Shown one piece after another: positions 27,869 to 35,835 of a DNA stretch of 64,000 nt (position 1 is its first letter; every line of letters begins with the position of its first letter). The stretch is from Exilibacterium sp. (GTDB taxonomy: Bacteria; Pseudomonadota; Gammaproteobacteria; Pseudomonadales; Cellvibrionaceae). The notes under the pieces are model-generated. The model did no database searches. It had not been told where the DNA came from and saw only the letters and a list, made by a program, of their open reading frames with translations. Position numbers and translations under genes: made by a program. Location: contig JANQMH010000084.1 of NCBI GenBank assembly GCA_028280195.1, positions 62,001 to 126,000 of the forward strand, read 5' to 3'.

Positions 27869-28287
27869 ATCAACTCCTTCCAGGCGGGGATACCGGTAGT
27901 GTAACAAGTTGGTAGATCTCCGCGAATTTTTCAAAAAAACAAGCCAAAACAATAAGTTAGAAACGCATCGCAGCCTCTGCTTTACTGGGGACGGCGAAAC
28001 TCAACAATAAAGAGGCAGCGCCATGCCCGCTGTCAAATTATTGCACAAAACGCTGCTCCATAAGCGTCCAGACGGCTTCAATCAGTGCAGGAGCTTACGG
28101 TACGGTGTGCCGTATGCCATCGACTCTATCTGTGGGTGTTGGAGAATAGAGTTCTAAGTTCCTTCCTAAGAAAGGTGCTCCGGGTCAAATCTATCCGGCG
28201 CAAGCCTTGTCTGAAACACTCGGCGTGATCCGCGAAGAGATCAGAGCAAAGGGGAATGTGCAGTAAAAAATGGCTTGCTTCTGCAGA
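27869..28287. other. Gene-poor stretch before the toxin-antitoxin row
   Basis: No complete gene seen. A 37-codon plus-strand reading ends with a TAA near 28264 and contains KKGAPGQIYPAQALSETL; a short reading near 28022 starts MPAVKLLHKTLLHKRPDGF. Both look like fragments, but I cannot match them to a family. The end of the frameshifted toxin gene begins at 28288. Confidence 0.5.
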
Positions 28288-28597
28288 CTATTCCAAACGT
28301 TCTGCAAGCCTGTTCACAATGTCCCGCCGTTCATGGATAACGCCAATAATGGCGGGCTTTTCATGCAAGCCTATAACATAAAAAAATATAGTGATATCTG
28401 TATTTGGTAACGAAGAGTTGCGGGAATTTTTTAGAAAACGGGCGTTTTTGAATATCACCAGAGCCTATGGCTTCAAAAGTCTTTTTCAGTCCGGCCCGGT
28501 ACTCGCCAAGTACCTTATCTCCCCACTTCCCGCGAGTATAACGGGCGACCTCCCGCAGGTCTTTTTCCGCATCGAGGGTGAGCGTGTAAGGCAGCAT
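28288..28597 (-). pseudogene. RelE/ParE-family toxin, frameshifted in a 7-A run
   Basis: The product starts MLPYTLTLDAEKDLREVARYTRGKWG, a typical ParE fold opening, and runs normally to YRYHYIF. A run of seven A (28380-28386 on the plus strand) then shifts the frame and stops it at 78 residues. Reading six A instead continues as YVIGLHEKPAIIGVIHERRD, the canonical ParE C-terminus, and ends at a TAG at 28288-28290. The toxin thus appears inactivated by one inserted base, or variable in a homopolymer, or affected by a sequencing error. It overlaps the antitoxin stop by one base (TAATG). Confidence 0.85.
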
Positions 28598-28845
28598 TAT
28601 TGCGGCCTTTCTTCCTGCATCACCTCATCAAAAATAGTGTCTACGGTTTGGGTTGAAAATTCGCTATTGCGCGCGGCTTCAAGGCGGGGTTCCAAAAAGG
28701 CTTCCAACTCTTCAAGCGCGGCCTGCTCGCCTGAGCCGGGCAAGGTGCGTTCCAGCACATAATCCTTGATGGACTGGCCCTTGAGCGCAGCGGCAGCTTT
28801 AAGGCGCTGGTGCTGTTCCGGGGTCACTTCAATGGAAAGGCGCAT
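28597..28845 (-). CDS. Ribbon-helix-helix antitoxin of the ParE pair
   Basis: An 82-residue antitoxin. The N-terminal MRLSIEVTPEQHQRLKAAAALKGQSIKDYVL is a ribbon-helix-helix DNA-binding unit, and the acidic C-terminus should bind and neutralise the toxin. GAGG precedes the ATG with five nt spacing. The stop overlaps the toxin start by one base, so the pair would be translated together. If the toxin is really frameshifted, this antitoxin is an orphan that may still bind its own operator. Confidence 0.85.
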   Translation of the reverse strand: MRLSIEVTPEQHQRLKAAAALKGQSIKDYVLERTLPGSGEQAALEELEAFLEPRLEAARNSEFSTQTVDTIFDEVMQEERPQ

Positions 28846-28999
28846 AAATACCTCATCAAATCTAGAGTTCAGAGCTGTTTGCCAGTCTAGGCCAAATACA
28901 ACAAAGTGTCAAAATGTCACAAATGTTGTTAAAACCGCCTCCTGGTGAAAACCACTCAGTAGGCCATCCTTCAGCAAGCAACCATCAACAAACCATTTT

Positions 29000-29020
29000 G
29001 GCATATGCTTGACATATGCC
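29000..29020 (+). promoter_or_regulatory. VapB operator palindrome 1 overlapping the promoter
   Basis: GGCATATG and CATATGCC form a perfect inverted repeat separated by five bases. The spacer and right arm contain TTGACA (29009-29014), so binding of VapBC here would cover the -35 element. Confidence 0.8.
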
Positions 29021-29036
29021 TTATTTTTCATACACT
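29009..29036 (+). promoter_or_regulatory. vapBC promoter
   Basis: A perfect -35 TTGACA at 29009-29014 and a -10-like TACACT at 29031-29036 with a 16-bp spacer, about 30 nt ahead of the vapB ATG. It lies between and across the two palindromes. Confidence 0.65.
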
Positions 29037-29050
29037 ATCCCCAGTGTATG
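29029..29050 (+). promoter_or_regulatory. VapB operator palindrome 2 over the -10 region
   Basis: CATACACT and AGTGTATG form a second perfect inverted repeat with a six-base spacer. It covers the presumed -10 and ends 16 nt before the vapB start. Its sequence differs from palindrome 1 but shares the CATA/TATG core. Confidence 0.7.
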
Positions 29051-29066
29051 GAAAGAGGTATCTGCC

Positions 29067-29294
29067 ATGACAACAGCCAGCTTATTCAAGAATGGCCGTA
29101 ATCAGGCTGTCAGGCTACCCAAGGGTTTGGAATTTGAAGGTGTCTCGGAAGTGGAGGTTCGCCGGGAAGGTAATTCCATTATCCTTACCCCGATTCGTAA
29201 GACCTGGAAAAGTTTTTCTGAAACGCCAACAGCCGATGATGATTTTTTAACTGAACGTCAGGATGTTATCCAGGATGAACGGGTAGAATTTTAA
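29067..29294 (+). CDS. vapB: VapB-type antitoxin (AbrB/SpoVT fold)
   Basis: A 75-residue antitoxin. The ATG at 29067 (MTTASLFKNG) is preferred over 29016 because AGAGG is nine nt upstream and the family begins with this motif. SLFKNGRNQAVRLPKGLEF is the swapped-hairpin DNA-binding unit, and the acidic C-terminus wraps the toxin. The stop TAA shares its last base with the vapC start. Autoregulation is supported by the two palindromes upstream. Confidence 0.92.
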   Translation: MTTASLFKNGRNQAVRLPKGLEFEGVSEVEVRREGNSIILTPIRKTWKSFSETPTADDDFLTERQDVIQDERVEF

Positions 29295-29725
29295 TGAGCA
29301 AAAAAACTTATATGTTAGATACCAACATGTGTAGTTTTTTAATTCGCAAAAAACCCGGCTACCTGCTCGATACACTGCAACAAGCTGTACAATCAGGGCA
29401 CCAGGTGGTTATCTCTGCCATTACCTATGCAGAATTGACATTTGGTGCGGCTAGTAAAAAAGCCAGCCCTAAAATGCCGGGCATCGTCGCTGAATTTGTC
29501 GAAAGATTAGACGCTGTTCTGGCATGGGATAAAAAAGCGGTCGAGTGTTCGACATCTGTAAAAACAGAGTTGGAATCCCGTGGCACACCCATAAGCCATA
29601 ATGATACGCTAGTTGCAGGGCATGCTATTGCTGAAGGTAGCATATTAGTGACTGAGAATATCCGTGAATTTGCTCGAGTGAACAACTTACTTTATGAAAA
29701 CTGGGTAATCCGGGACCAGCATTAG
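29294..29725 (+). CDS. vapC: VapC PIN-domain toxin ribonuclease
   Basis: A 143-residue PIN-domain RNase. The acidic metal-binding residues are visible: Asp9 in MLDTNMCSF, Glu in ITYAELTFGA, Asp in HNDTLVAGHA and the TENIREF segment near the C-terminus. Members of the VapBC/FitB-type group cleave initiator tRNA or rRNA. The length is normal and all catalytic positions are present, so this toxin looks intact, in contrast to two neighbours. It is translationally coupled to vapB. Confidence 0.93.
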   Translation: MSKKTYMLDTNMCSFLIRKKPGYLLDTLQQAVQSGHQVVISAITYAELTFGAASKKASPKMPGIVAEFVERLDAVLAWDKKAVECSTSVKTELESRGTPISHNDTLVAGHAIAEGSILVTENIREFARVNNLLYENWVIRDQH

Positions 29726-29824
29726 GCTTATACCTGCCTCTCGAAGGTGCTCAGCGATAATGCTTAATTTGAAGCGAATATAATGACTTGCTGTTTTTTA
29801 GTGACTGCAGACATAGAGTTATCG

Positions 29825-29870
29825 ATATCAAAACCTCGGCACATGTAAATATATGCCGAGGTTTTGATAT
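29825..29870. terminator. Strong rho-independent terminator after vapBC
   Basis: Two perfect 17-bp arms (29825-29841 and 29854-29870; left arm ATATCAAAACCTCGGCA) enclose a 12-nt loop and run into TTTTT. The AT-rich outer ends make it work in both directions. The rest of 29726-29984 holds no gene. Confidence 0.85.
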
Positions 29871-29984
29871 TTTTAAGACTTAAGTTGCATTATGTTGGTT
29901 TTGCAAACAGATCAAGGGAGTTGCGTATATCTAATGGCTATACCAGACTGAGTAGCCCAATAACTACGCGGCGAGAGCTTTACC

Positions 29985-30248
29985 ATGGCTAAAACAGTAC
30001 CTATCAACATGCGCGTTGAGGCTCGCCAGCATATCTTGCTGAACAAAGCTGCCGAGGTAATGAATCGGGACTGTGCTGCTTTCATTCTGGATGTTGCTTG
30101 TAGAGAAGCTGAGAACGTCTTACTTGGTCAACGCTTATTCCAACTGGACGACGATACTTTTGCAACCTTTGAAGAAGCCTTAGATACACCGGTTCCGCAT
30201 AACGCCAAACTAAAATCGCTATTGGCTAGCCGTTCTCCATGGGAATAG
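29985..30248 (+). CDS. DUF1778 (TacA-like) antitoxin
   Basis: An 87-residue ribbon-helix-helix antitoxin of the DUF1778 group. The opening MAKTVPINMRVEARQHILLNKAAEVMNRDCAAFILDVACREAE is the family pattern, and the C-terminal LDTPVPHNAKLKSLLASRSPWE is the usual toxin-binding tail. It overlaps the downstream GNAT gene by 10 nt, the standard arrangement with TacT toxins. Since that toxin is broken, the antitoxin may be a leftover or serve against related toxins. Confidence 0.88.
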   Translation: MAKTVPINMRVEARQHILLNKAAEVMNRDCAAFILDVACREAENVLLGQRLFQLDDDTFATFEEALDTPVPHNAKLKSLLASRSPWE

Positions 30249-30484
30249 CCACAGCGCCCTCCCCTCTTGACGGCAATCATAAGACTGCTAAGCACGGCTG
30301 CGGCAACGACACACTGAATAATTGGCTTAAAAAGCGAGCATTTGGAAATCAACAGAACAATGCCGGCCGAACTGTTGTGGTCTGTCGGAATGATCGAGTG
30401 GTGGGCTGCTATGCGCTGGCCGGTGGTGGTGTAACCATATGCCGGTTTCACACATACGTAAGCAGTGAGAAATCGACACTCTAG
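30239..30484 (+). pseudogene. Truncated GNAT (TacT-like) toxin
   Basis: The N-terminal half matches TacT-type tRNA acetyltransferases: LDGNHKTAKHGCGNDTLNNWLKKRA, then NNAGRTVVVCRNDRVVGCYALAGGGV. The frame then ends at residue 81 after unrelated residues. The acetyl-CoA-binding R/QxxGxG/A motif and catalytic Tyr of the ~165-residue family are absent, and I could not find them in another frame before 30608. The toxin is therefore dead, probably by deletion. Confidence 0.8.
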
Positions 30485-30608
30485 CTTCAAAAGCGCAATA
30501 CTGAACAATGCACCTTCATATCCACAAAGAGATGTACCCTATGGAGCCCGCTATTTCAGCATCCGCTAAGCCCCTGGCGGCAAAATGATAGCCAATCATC
30601 ATAGAGTC

Positions 30609-31106
30609 TCAATCACACTCACCCGAGAGCTTTAACACTTCGTTGACCAGCTTACTGGAAAGCCTATAGCCAGATTGTGCAAGCATGTTCAACAATGGTT
30701 TCACTGCTGTCACCTCACCCGCTCGCTTGGCTTTAACCAATACCGCAGCAGTCCCCGTGACAGCAATGCCTCTTTTTGTTGCCACTTTTCTACCACGGCG
30801 CTCATCAACTAGTGCAATAGCATTGAGCGCTTCAGCCAAGGCCAACGCTTCAGCTTCTCCCCTATCGAGCAGCTCAGCTAAATCCAGATAGGCATCCGAA
30901 ATAGCAATTGACCGGCGAACAATATGCTTATATTCAATCGCACTCAATATCGCTGTTGCACCCGGTCGATACATATCTTGCGTCGCCTCAATGACTACTC
31001 CATCAGGCACATAGACAACGGAAAACAATCCAGACAAAACCGGTAGCATATCCAACAACGCCAGTGCGATTAACGGCCCCGTGTCCGCGACAACGACCTT
31101 AGTCAT
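30609..31106 (-). CDS. DUF3368 PIN-like protein (putative toxin)
   Basis: A 165-residue protein of the DUF3368 group, PIN-fold nucleases paired with UPF0175 proteins. It opens VVVADTGPLIALALLDML, with the metal-binding Asp, and has LDRGEAEALALAEALNA and ALVDERRGRKVATKRGI, the conserved central acidic segments. It overlaps the upstream UPF0175 gene by eight nt. Nuclease activity and toxicity are inferred from the fold and pairing. Confidence 0.85.
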   Translation of the reverse strand: MTKVVVADTGPLIALALLDMLPVLSGLFSVVYVPDGVVIEATQDMYRPGATAILSAIEYKHIVRRSIAISDAYLDLAELLDRGEAEALALAEALNAIALVDERRGRKVATKRGIAVTGTAAVLVKAKRAGEVTAVKPLLNMLAQSGYRLSSKLVNEVLKLSGECD

Positions 31107-31425
31107 CTAACGCAGCAAGGTCGGATTGCAGCTCTTCAGCAGACTGATCGACAACGACAACCCCCATACTGGAGAGTTTATTCATAAAAACTTCAATCGG
31201 TAATTTGGCCAGCTTGGCCGCTTTGGGAAGTGTTAACAGATCGTCTTCATAGAGCCTGATGGCAACATTAATATGCACACCTGAATCCAGCAAGTCGTCA
31301 TCAAAAGGCACGGAAAGTGAGACAGGGTCATTGCGATTGGTCACTAGCACGTATTCACCTTTAGCCGCTGACTGGCTTAGCACCCCTGGATTCTCTCGTA
31401 TTGCACGAACACCAATTGTTTTCAT
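31099..31425 (-). CDS. Putative antitoxin with UPF0175 C-terminus
   Basis: A 108-residue protein. The ATG at 31425 (MKTIGVRAIRENPG) has GAGG six nt upstream; an ATG at 31437 is less likely. The N-terminal half (VRAIRENPGVLSQSAAKGEYVLVTNRNDPVSLSVP) resembles a Phd/YefM-type DNA-binding antitoxin, and the C-terminal half (LYEDDLLTLPKAAKLAKLP.. MNKLSSMGV) is UPF0175. The two together make a plausible antitoxin to the DUF3368 partner. DNA from 31426 to 31645 shows no gene. Confidence 0.78.
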   Translation of the reverse strand: MKTIGVRAIRENPGVLSQSAAKGEYVLVTNRNDPVSLSVPFDDDLLDSGVHINVAIRLYEDDLLTLPKAAKLAKLPIEVFMNKLSSMGVVVVDQSAEELQSDLAALDD

Positions 31426-31645
31426 CACACACCTCATTTATGTACCCCCAAATGATAGCACATGATTATCAGCCAAAAACACCCTGCGACTTAGAAACTG
31501 GCCTCTATATAAATGATTCAGCTTGAAGCTATTACGAGCAAGTCTTGTTTGCAATTGCTGTCACGTATTTGTCACGCTGGCAGACTAAACACTAAGCAGG
31601 GATTAATAAAATTAGGTAAAAGTGCTGGAGTTTCAATAAGCTAAA

Positions 31646-31690
31646 TGGTGGAGCCAGGCGGGATCGAACCGCCGACCTCAACACTGCCAG
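31646..31690 (-). other. Left attachment site: 45-bp tRNA-Ala 3' fragment
   Basis: An exact 45-bp copy of the 3' end of the tRNA-Ala(GGC) gene at 41714-41758, from the CCA end into the anticodon arm. The sequence diverges immediately on both sides. It is not a tRNA gene, as the 5' half is missing. It marks the distal junction of the island. Confidence 0.93.
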
Positions 31691-31832
31691 AGCATATGAA
31701 AAATAATTTTCAGTAAACAAGGATGAACAAAACCGAATCCCCAGCAACATACTTTTCTTTACATTTCATATAGTTAAGATATTCACCATTATTCATTATC
31801 GACCTTTCTGTGTTACCTCCATGCAATTTATT

Positions 31833-31852
31833 TGGACTTAATATGGACTTAA
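31833..31852 (+). promoter_or_regulatory. Candidate integrase arm-type site, left end
   Basis: TGGACTTAATATGGACTTAA, which contains TGGACTTAA twice in tandem. An identical 20-bp copy lies near the right end at 41629-41648. It is 142 bp inside the left attachment site and 34 bp before the integrase ATG, so it may also set integrase autoregulation. Confidence 0.65.
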
Positions 31853-31886
31853 GTTAGAATCACGCTTTCTGGAGGGAGCCGAGACT

Positions 31887-33131
31887 ATGCAAGCCAAGCT
31901 CAATGTCAGCACCATCAAGCAACTACCGAAAAGCGATAAGCCCTATGAAGTGGTCGATACCGAGGTAAAGGGCTTTCTACTGCGAATACAGCCCACAGGC
32001 CGCAAGACTTTCTATTTTTCTTATCGCAACAACGCCGGCAAACGAAAGCGCATCAAAATCGGCGTTCTAGGCTCGTCGGTGACCCCGGCCCAGGCTCGTG
32101 ATATGGCCATCAGTTTTGCCGGCAAGGTTTCCGAGGGAGTGGATGTACAGGAAAAACGCCAAAGCTCCCGCCTAACCGCAAAAGAGCTGGCAAAAAACAG
32201 CCTGGAAATATTTCTAGAGGAACATTATCTGCCTTGGGCGCTGGCCAACCTGAAAAGCGGGCAACAAACCGTTGATAGCGTCAAGCGCGCTTTTCCCGAT
32301 TACCTCGCCCTCCCAATGGTAAATATCAATTTGGCCAAAATCGAAAAATGGCGAACTCAGAAACTCAATGACGGGCTAAAGTCCACGACGATAAACCGCA
32401 TCGTTAACGCCCTACGGGGAGTGCTGACAAAAGCTGTGGAATGGGAAACCATCCCTGAACACCCCCTGCAGAAATTGAAAGCACTGAAAATCGATGAAAT
32501 CAAGAAAGCCCGGTATTTGAGTGACGATGAAGAAATTGCACTCTATCAAGCCCTTCAGGATCGTGATGAAAAACTGAAACAGGCCAGGGCCCGAGGCAAC
32601 CATCACCGGGAATTGCGAGGTTACGAGTTACTGCCTGACCTAACCCAATGTGCCTATGCCGACCGCATGACACCCCTGGTCACCCTATCGCTGAAGACAG
32701 GGATGCGCCGGGGTGAACTGTTTGACCTGGAATGGGAAGCCATCGACTTAACCAACAAAGTCTTAACGGTACATGGTGATACCGCCAAATCGAGTAAAAC
32801 CCGGCATATCCCCCTTAGCCAAACCGCCATTGAGGCAATCAAACAGTGGCGCAAACAAGCACCCACGGATAACAATCGCGTGTTTCCCGCCGACCATGGC
32901 GGCCGCCTGGATAATGTCCGCAAGTCATGGGACACCATTTTAACTATGGCGGGTATCAGCAGTTTTCGCTGGCACGATATGCGCCATGACTTCGCCTCTA
33001 AGCTGGTAATGCGAGGCGTACCTTTAAATACCGTTCGGGAGCTTTGCGGACACGCCGACTTAAATACGACCCTGCGCTACGCCCACTTGGCACCCGATCA
33101 TAAGGCAGATGCCGTCGCCTTATTGGGGTAA
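31887..33131 (+). CDS. int: Tyrosine-type site-specific integrase (P4-like)
   Basis: A 414-residue integrase. The N-terminal arm-binding DUF4102-type domain (VKGFLLRIQPTGRKTFYFSYR, IGVLGSSVTPAQARDMA) precedes a SAM-like core-binding domain (about 95-185) and a catalytic domain. The catalytic residues are visible: Arg in TGMRRGELF, Lys in AKSSKTRHIPL, HxxR in HDMRHDFAS, His in LCGHADLNTT and Tyr in LRYAHL. GGAGGG lies about nine nt before the ATG. It should integrate and excise the island at tRNA-Ala(GGC). Confidence 0.95.
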   Translation: MQAKLNVSTIKQLPKSDKPYEVVDTEVKGFLLRIQPTGRKTFYFSYRNNAGKRKRIKIGVLGSSVTPAQARDMAISFAGKVSEGVDVQEKRQSSRLTAKELAKNSLEIFLEEHYLPWALANLKSGQQTVDSVKRAFPDYLALPMVNINLAKIEKWRTQKLNDGLKSTTINRIVNALRGVLTKAVEWETIPEHPLQKLKALKIDEIKKARYLSDDEEIALYQALQDRDEKLKQARARGNHHRELRGYELLPDLTQCAYADRMTPLVTLSLKTGMRRGELFDLEWEAIDLTNKVLTVHGDTAKSSKTRHIPLSQTAIEAIKQWRKQAPTDNNRVFPADHGGRLDNVRKSWDTILTMAGISSFRWHDMRHDFASKLVMRGVPLNTVRELCGHADLNTTLRYAHLAPDHKADAVALLG

Positions 33132-33301
33132 ATATAGTCAACCGCCCTACCCTATGCGCCTTCACCATGCCTGGTTGTTTACCCTAACCGGTCTTGAACC
33201 GGTCCCCGATTTACCGAAAAACCCAACGATTCCTCGAAATTCATGGCAACCGAGGGCTTATTTATCAATGTTTTTTCCGCCTCATTAACCCGAACACGTT
33301 T

Positions 33302-33430
33302 AACCGAAAGTGAACCGAACTTCTCTGCAGATAGCGACCAGATCGACGCAAAGTTCGGTTTAAGCATGTTCGGTTACCCGAAATTTTTTTAACCGAACGA
33401 ACCGAAAAGGGTATTGACGAACCAACCGAA
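33302..33430. repeat. Seven AACCGAA motifs ahead of the alpA-like gene
   Basis: AACCGAA occurs at 33302, 33313, 33391, 33400 and 33424, and its complement TTCGGTT at 33354 and 33369. All lie within 130 bp, with further looser copies (ACCGAA, CCGAA) just before. The dense, mixed-orientation array suggests binding sites for a regulator, excisionase or replication initiator. The flanking 33132-33301 holds no gene. Confidence 0.75.
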
Positions 33431-33476
33431 CTGTTTTGTACAGTACGTATCCAGTGATAAACAACTGGAGATAACC

Positions 33477-33704
33477 ATGACAACACAGCTACAGAAACAG
33501 GCCTTAACGGAAGTCGAGGCAGCCAACTATATCGGTATGAGTCGTTCCTTCCTCGCACAAGCCAGAATGGAGGGCCAACGCGATAACCGTACCCCTGCCC
33601 CGCCCTTTATCAAAATCGGTCGCGCCGTTCGCTATCTGCGCCACGACTTGGACCAATGGCTGAACAAGCTGCAAAAGCTCGATCATCTTGGGCAAGAACC
33701 GTAG
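33477..33704 (+). CDS. AlpA-family regulator / excisionase-like HTH protein
   Basis: A 75-residue MerR-like helix-turn-helix protein of the AlpA/excisionase group: LTEVEAANYIGMSRSFLAQAR forms the HTH, and PPFIKIGRAVRYLRHDLDQWL the wing. The ATG at 33477 has GGAG six nt upstream; an earlier in-frame ATG at 33414 lies inside the repeat array and is less likely. In related islands such proteins activate integrase or steer excision. The AACCGAA array upstream is a plausible target. Confidence 0.88.
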   Translation: MTTQLQKQALTEVEAANYIGMSRSFLAQARMEGQRDNRTPAPPFIKIGRAVRYLRHDLDQWLNKLQKLDHLGQEP

Positions 33705-33833
33705 TGGCGCCCCATAGGCTACAAAAGCGGCTATTTCACGCTTCCATTGAAAGCGGTCAGCTAGTTAGCCGAGGGACACCTCCCCAACCAGTCAGTGGGG
33801 CAAAAGTAGATTTAACGACCGAGAGCGCAGACA

Positions 33834-35294
33834 ATGAGTAGAACCCACTTACCACAGGATACGGACACCGCTGGCCAGAATGAGCGACCGAACCAAGCCA
33901 CCCGCTTACTGGCGTTGGTAGCCGGTTTTCCGCTCTTTCACGACCAGCTAAAGCGGACGTTTATCGCCATACCCCATAACGGCCACATCGAGCACTGGCG
34001 TATCGATGACGACAAGTTCGCCGAGTGGCTGTCCTACCAGTTTTACACTACCTGCCAAAGTGCAGCTTCTAAGACGGCAGTTAACGACGCGATCGCCACG
34101 CTAAATGGCCGGGCGCGTTACGAAGGCGATTATCGGGAGACAGCACTTCGCACGGCGGTGCTCGATGGGAGTTATTACCTGGATCTATACGACCAGCACT
34201 GGCGCAGCGTACAGATCAGCCCCGAAGGGTGGCAGCTTATTGCTCAATCACCGGTTCCATTCTACCGCAGCGAGGCACCTCAACCACTCCCCTGCCCTCA
34301 CCCTGGCGGCAATCTCGATCAACTATGGGAAATAATCAATGTGCCTAATCACGACAGAATACTGGTCACCACCTTCTTACTCGATTGCCTACGGCCAGAT
34401 ACCAATTACCCGGTGCTCGTTTTAGAGGGCGAGCAAGGCAGTGCCAAATCCACGACCCAGCGCTGCTTAAAAGAACTTATCGACCCTTCGGCTATGCCAT
34501 TGCGGGTACCACCGAAAAAGATCCAGGATGTCTTTATTGGCGCTAGCAATGACCACCTGTTGAGCTTTAACAACCTGAGCCACCTGCCTGCAGATCTGCA
34601 GGACGCTATTTGCTGCCTGGCAACCGGCGGCACTTATGCAACACGAGCGCTCTATACCAACAACCAGGAAGCGGTTAGCAATATTCAACGACCAGTGATG
34701 TTAAACGGTATCGGCGGACTAATAACCCGCCAGGATCTGCTAGAACGCACGATTTATCTGGATCTTCCCCGTATTCGAGAGGGGCAGAGAAAAACCGAGC
34801 GCGAGCTTACACAGCGCTTTGAGGAACATAGACCCTATGTGCTTGGCGCCCTGCTGGACTTACTAGTAACGACATTGCGTATACTCCCCAATACCCCTCA
34901 AAACGACCTGCCCCGTATGGCCGACTACGCACAACTGGGGCGAGCAGTGGCAATGGCACAGGGATACAGCCCCGACCATTTCGACCGCGCCTATGCGCGC
35001 AATCAGCGTATGACATTGGAAAAGGGCTTAGAATCTTGTCCTATCTACCCGGCGCTGGCCAGCTTGTTAGAAATCCAACATTTGGGCTTTAACGGCACCT
35101 ACCAAACCTTATTGAGTCGCCTTAATCAGTATCGAGATTACGATATCAAAGGCTGGCCGCAAAGCTCTAAAGCTCTGGCCACTACTCTGAGGCGGCAAGC
35201 GCCGGCACTGCGCAAAGTTGGCATTGATATACACTTTGAGGCACAGCGCCGACAAGAAGGGTATTACCTATCCATTCAAAGACGGGAAAGCTAA
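33834..35294 (+). CDS. P-loop ATPase of phage/plasmid replication type
   Basis: A 486-residue protein with a Walker A (LEGEQGSAKSTTQ) near residue 200 and a nearby acidic strand followed by the FNNLSHLPADLQDAICCLATGG segment, matching helicase-like ATPases that follow alpA in tRNA islands. The N-terminal 150 residues show no clear primase motif. It probably drives replication of the excised island. The ATG is at 33834, with weak ribosome binding. The gene follows alpA after 129 nt. Confidence 0.75.
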   Translation: MSRTHLPQDTDTAGQNERPNQATRLLALVAGFPLFHDQLKRTFIAIPHNGHIEHWRIDDDKFAEWLSYQFYTTCQSAASKTAVNDAIATLNGRARYEGDYRETALRTAVLDGSYYLDLYDQHWRSVQISPEGWQLIAQSPVPFYRSEAPQPLPCPHPGGNLDQLWEIINVPNHDRILVTTFLLDCLRPDTNYPVLVLEGEQGSAKSTTQRCLKELIDPSAMPLRVPPKKIQDVFIGASNDHLLSFNNLSHLPADLQDAICCLATGGTYATRALYTNNQEAVSNIQRPVMLNGIGGLITRQDLLERTIYLDLPRIREGQRKTERELTQRFEEHRPYVLGALLDLLVTTLRILPNTPQNDLPRMADYAQLGRAVAMAQGYSPDHFDRAYARNQRMTLEKGLESCPIYPALASLLEIQHLGFNGTYQTLLSRLNQYRDYDIKGWPQSSKALATTLRRQAPALRKVGIDIHFEAQRRQEGYYLSIQRRES

Positions 35295-35368
35295 GTACAC
35301 AATGTACATCGTGTACATAAAAACTGAAAACGAAAACCTAAGTCAATCGCTCGCAAAATGGTAAAGAA

Positions 35369-35695
35369 TTATGCCGAAAGCGCCTTTCTAACCTCGGCCA
35401 TCTCCGCCAGCAACGCGTTTTGCCCATCTTCTAGCCATTTAGTATTAATAGCCCAGCCATGGCGCCATTGTCGGCTTTGCTCACCAAGGTATTTTTCCAG
35501 TAGCGCACCGATAGCTTCATAGTAGGCCATATTGCCGGCCACAATATCATAGAGACGATCTTCCAGATCTAGCAATTGCTGCCTCAACTTCATTGTAGCC
35601 TCAGGCTGCTGATCATTAGCTGCCTCTACCTCGCTAAATTCCGCTGAACTGGCTCTAACGGTAGTTTGTTCCACGTTATCTACTTGATCAGTCAT
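35369..35695 (-). CDS. Hypothetical island protein, coiled-coil
   Basis: A 108-residue acidic protein without a family I recognise. The ATG at 35695 (MTDQVDNVEQ) has GGAG eight nt upstream. The region KLRQQLLDLEDRLYDIVAGNMAYYEAIGALLEKYLGEQ looks like a helical bundle or coiled coil. It lies opposite and next to the first XRE gene, sharing a divergent control region with a palindromic operator. Confidence 0.65.
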   Translation of the reverse strand: MTDQVDNVEQTTVRASSAEFSEVEAANDQQPEATMKLRQQLLDLEDRLYDIVAGNMAYYEAIGALLEKYLGEQSRQWRHGWAINTKWLEDGQNALLAEMAEVRKALSA

Positions 35696-35764
35696 AGTGA
35701 TTGCTCCATATCGTTTTACATTGTGTTTACTGCCAACCATCAAAAAGCTCTTTTTATTAGCTGC

Positions 35765-35779
35765 GTGTGATTTTCACAC
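35765..35779. promoter_or_regulatory. Operator palindrome for the first XRE gene
   Basis: GTGTGA-TTT-TCACAC, a perfect 6-bp inverted repeat with 3-bp spacer, in the divergent region between the coiled-coil gene and the first XRE gene. A degenerate copy with an intact right half (TTTCACAC) lies at 35813-35827, next to the XRE start. Confidence 0.75.
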
Positions 35780-35835
35780 ACCTCAAGGCGAAAAATCTGG
35801 TCCAATAGTCCTGTGCTGATTTCACACATACGGTA

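Noticed and set aside
31646-31690. A second tRNA-Ala gene
   Set aside because: Only the 3' 45 bp are present; there is no 5' acceptor strand or D arm, so it is an attachment-site copy.
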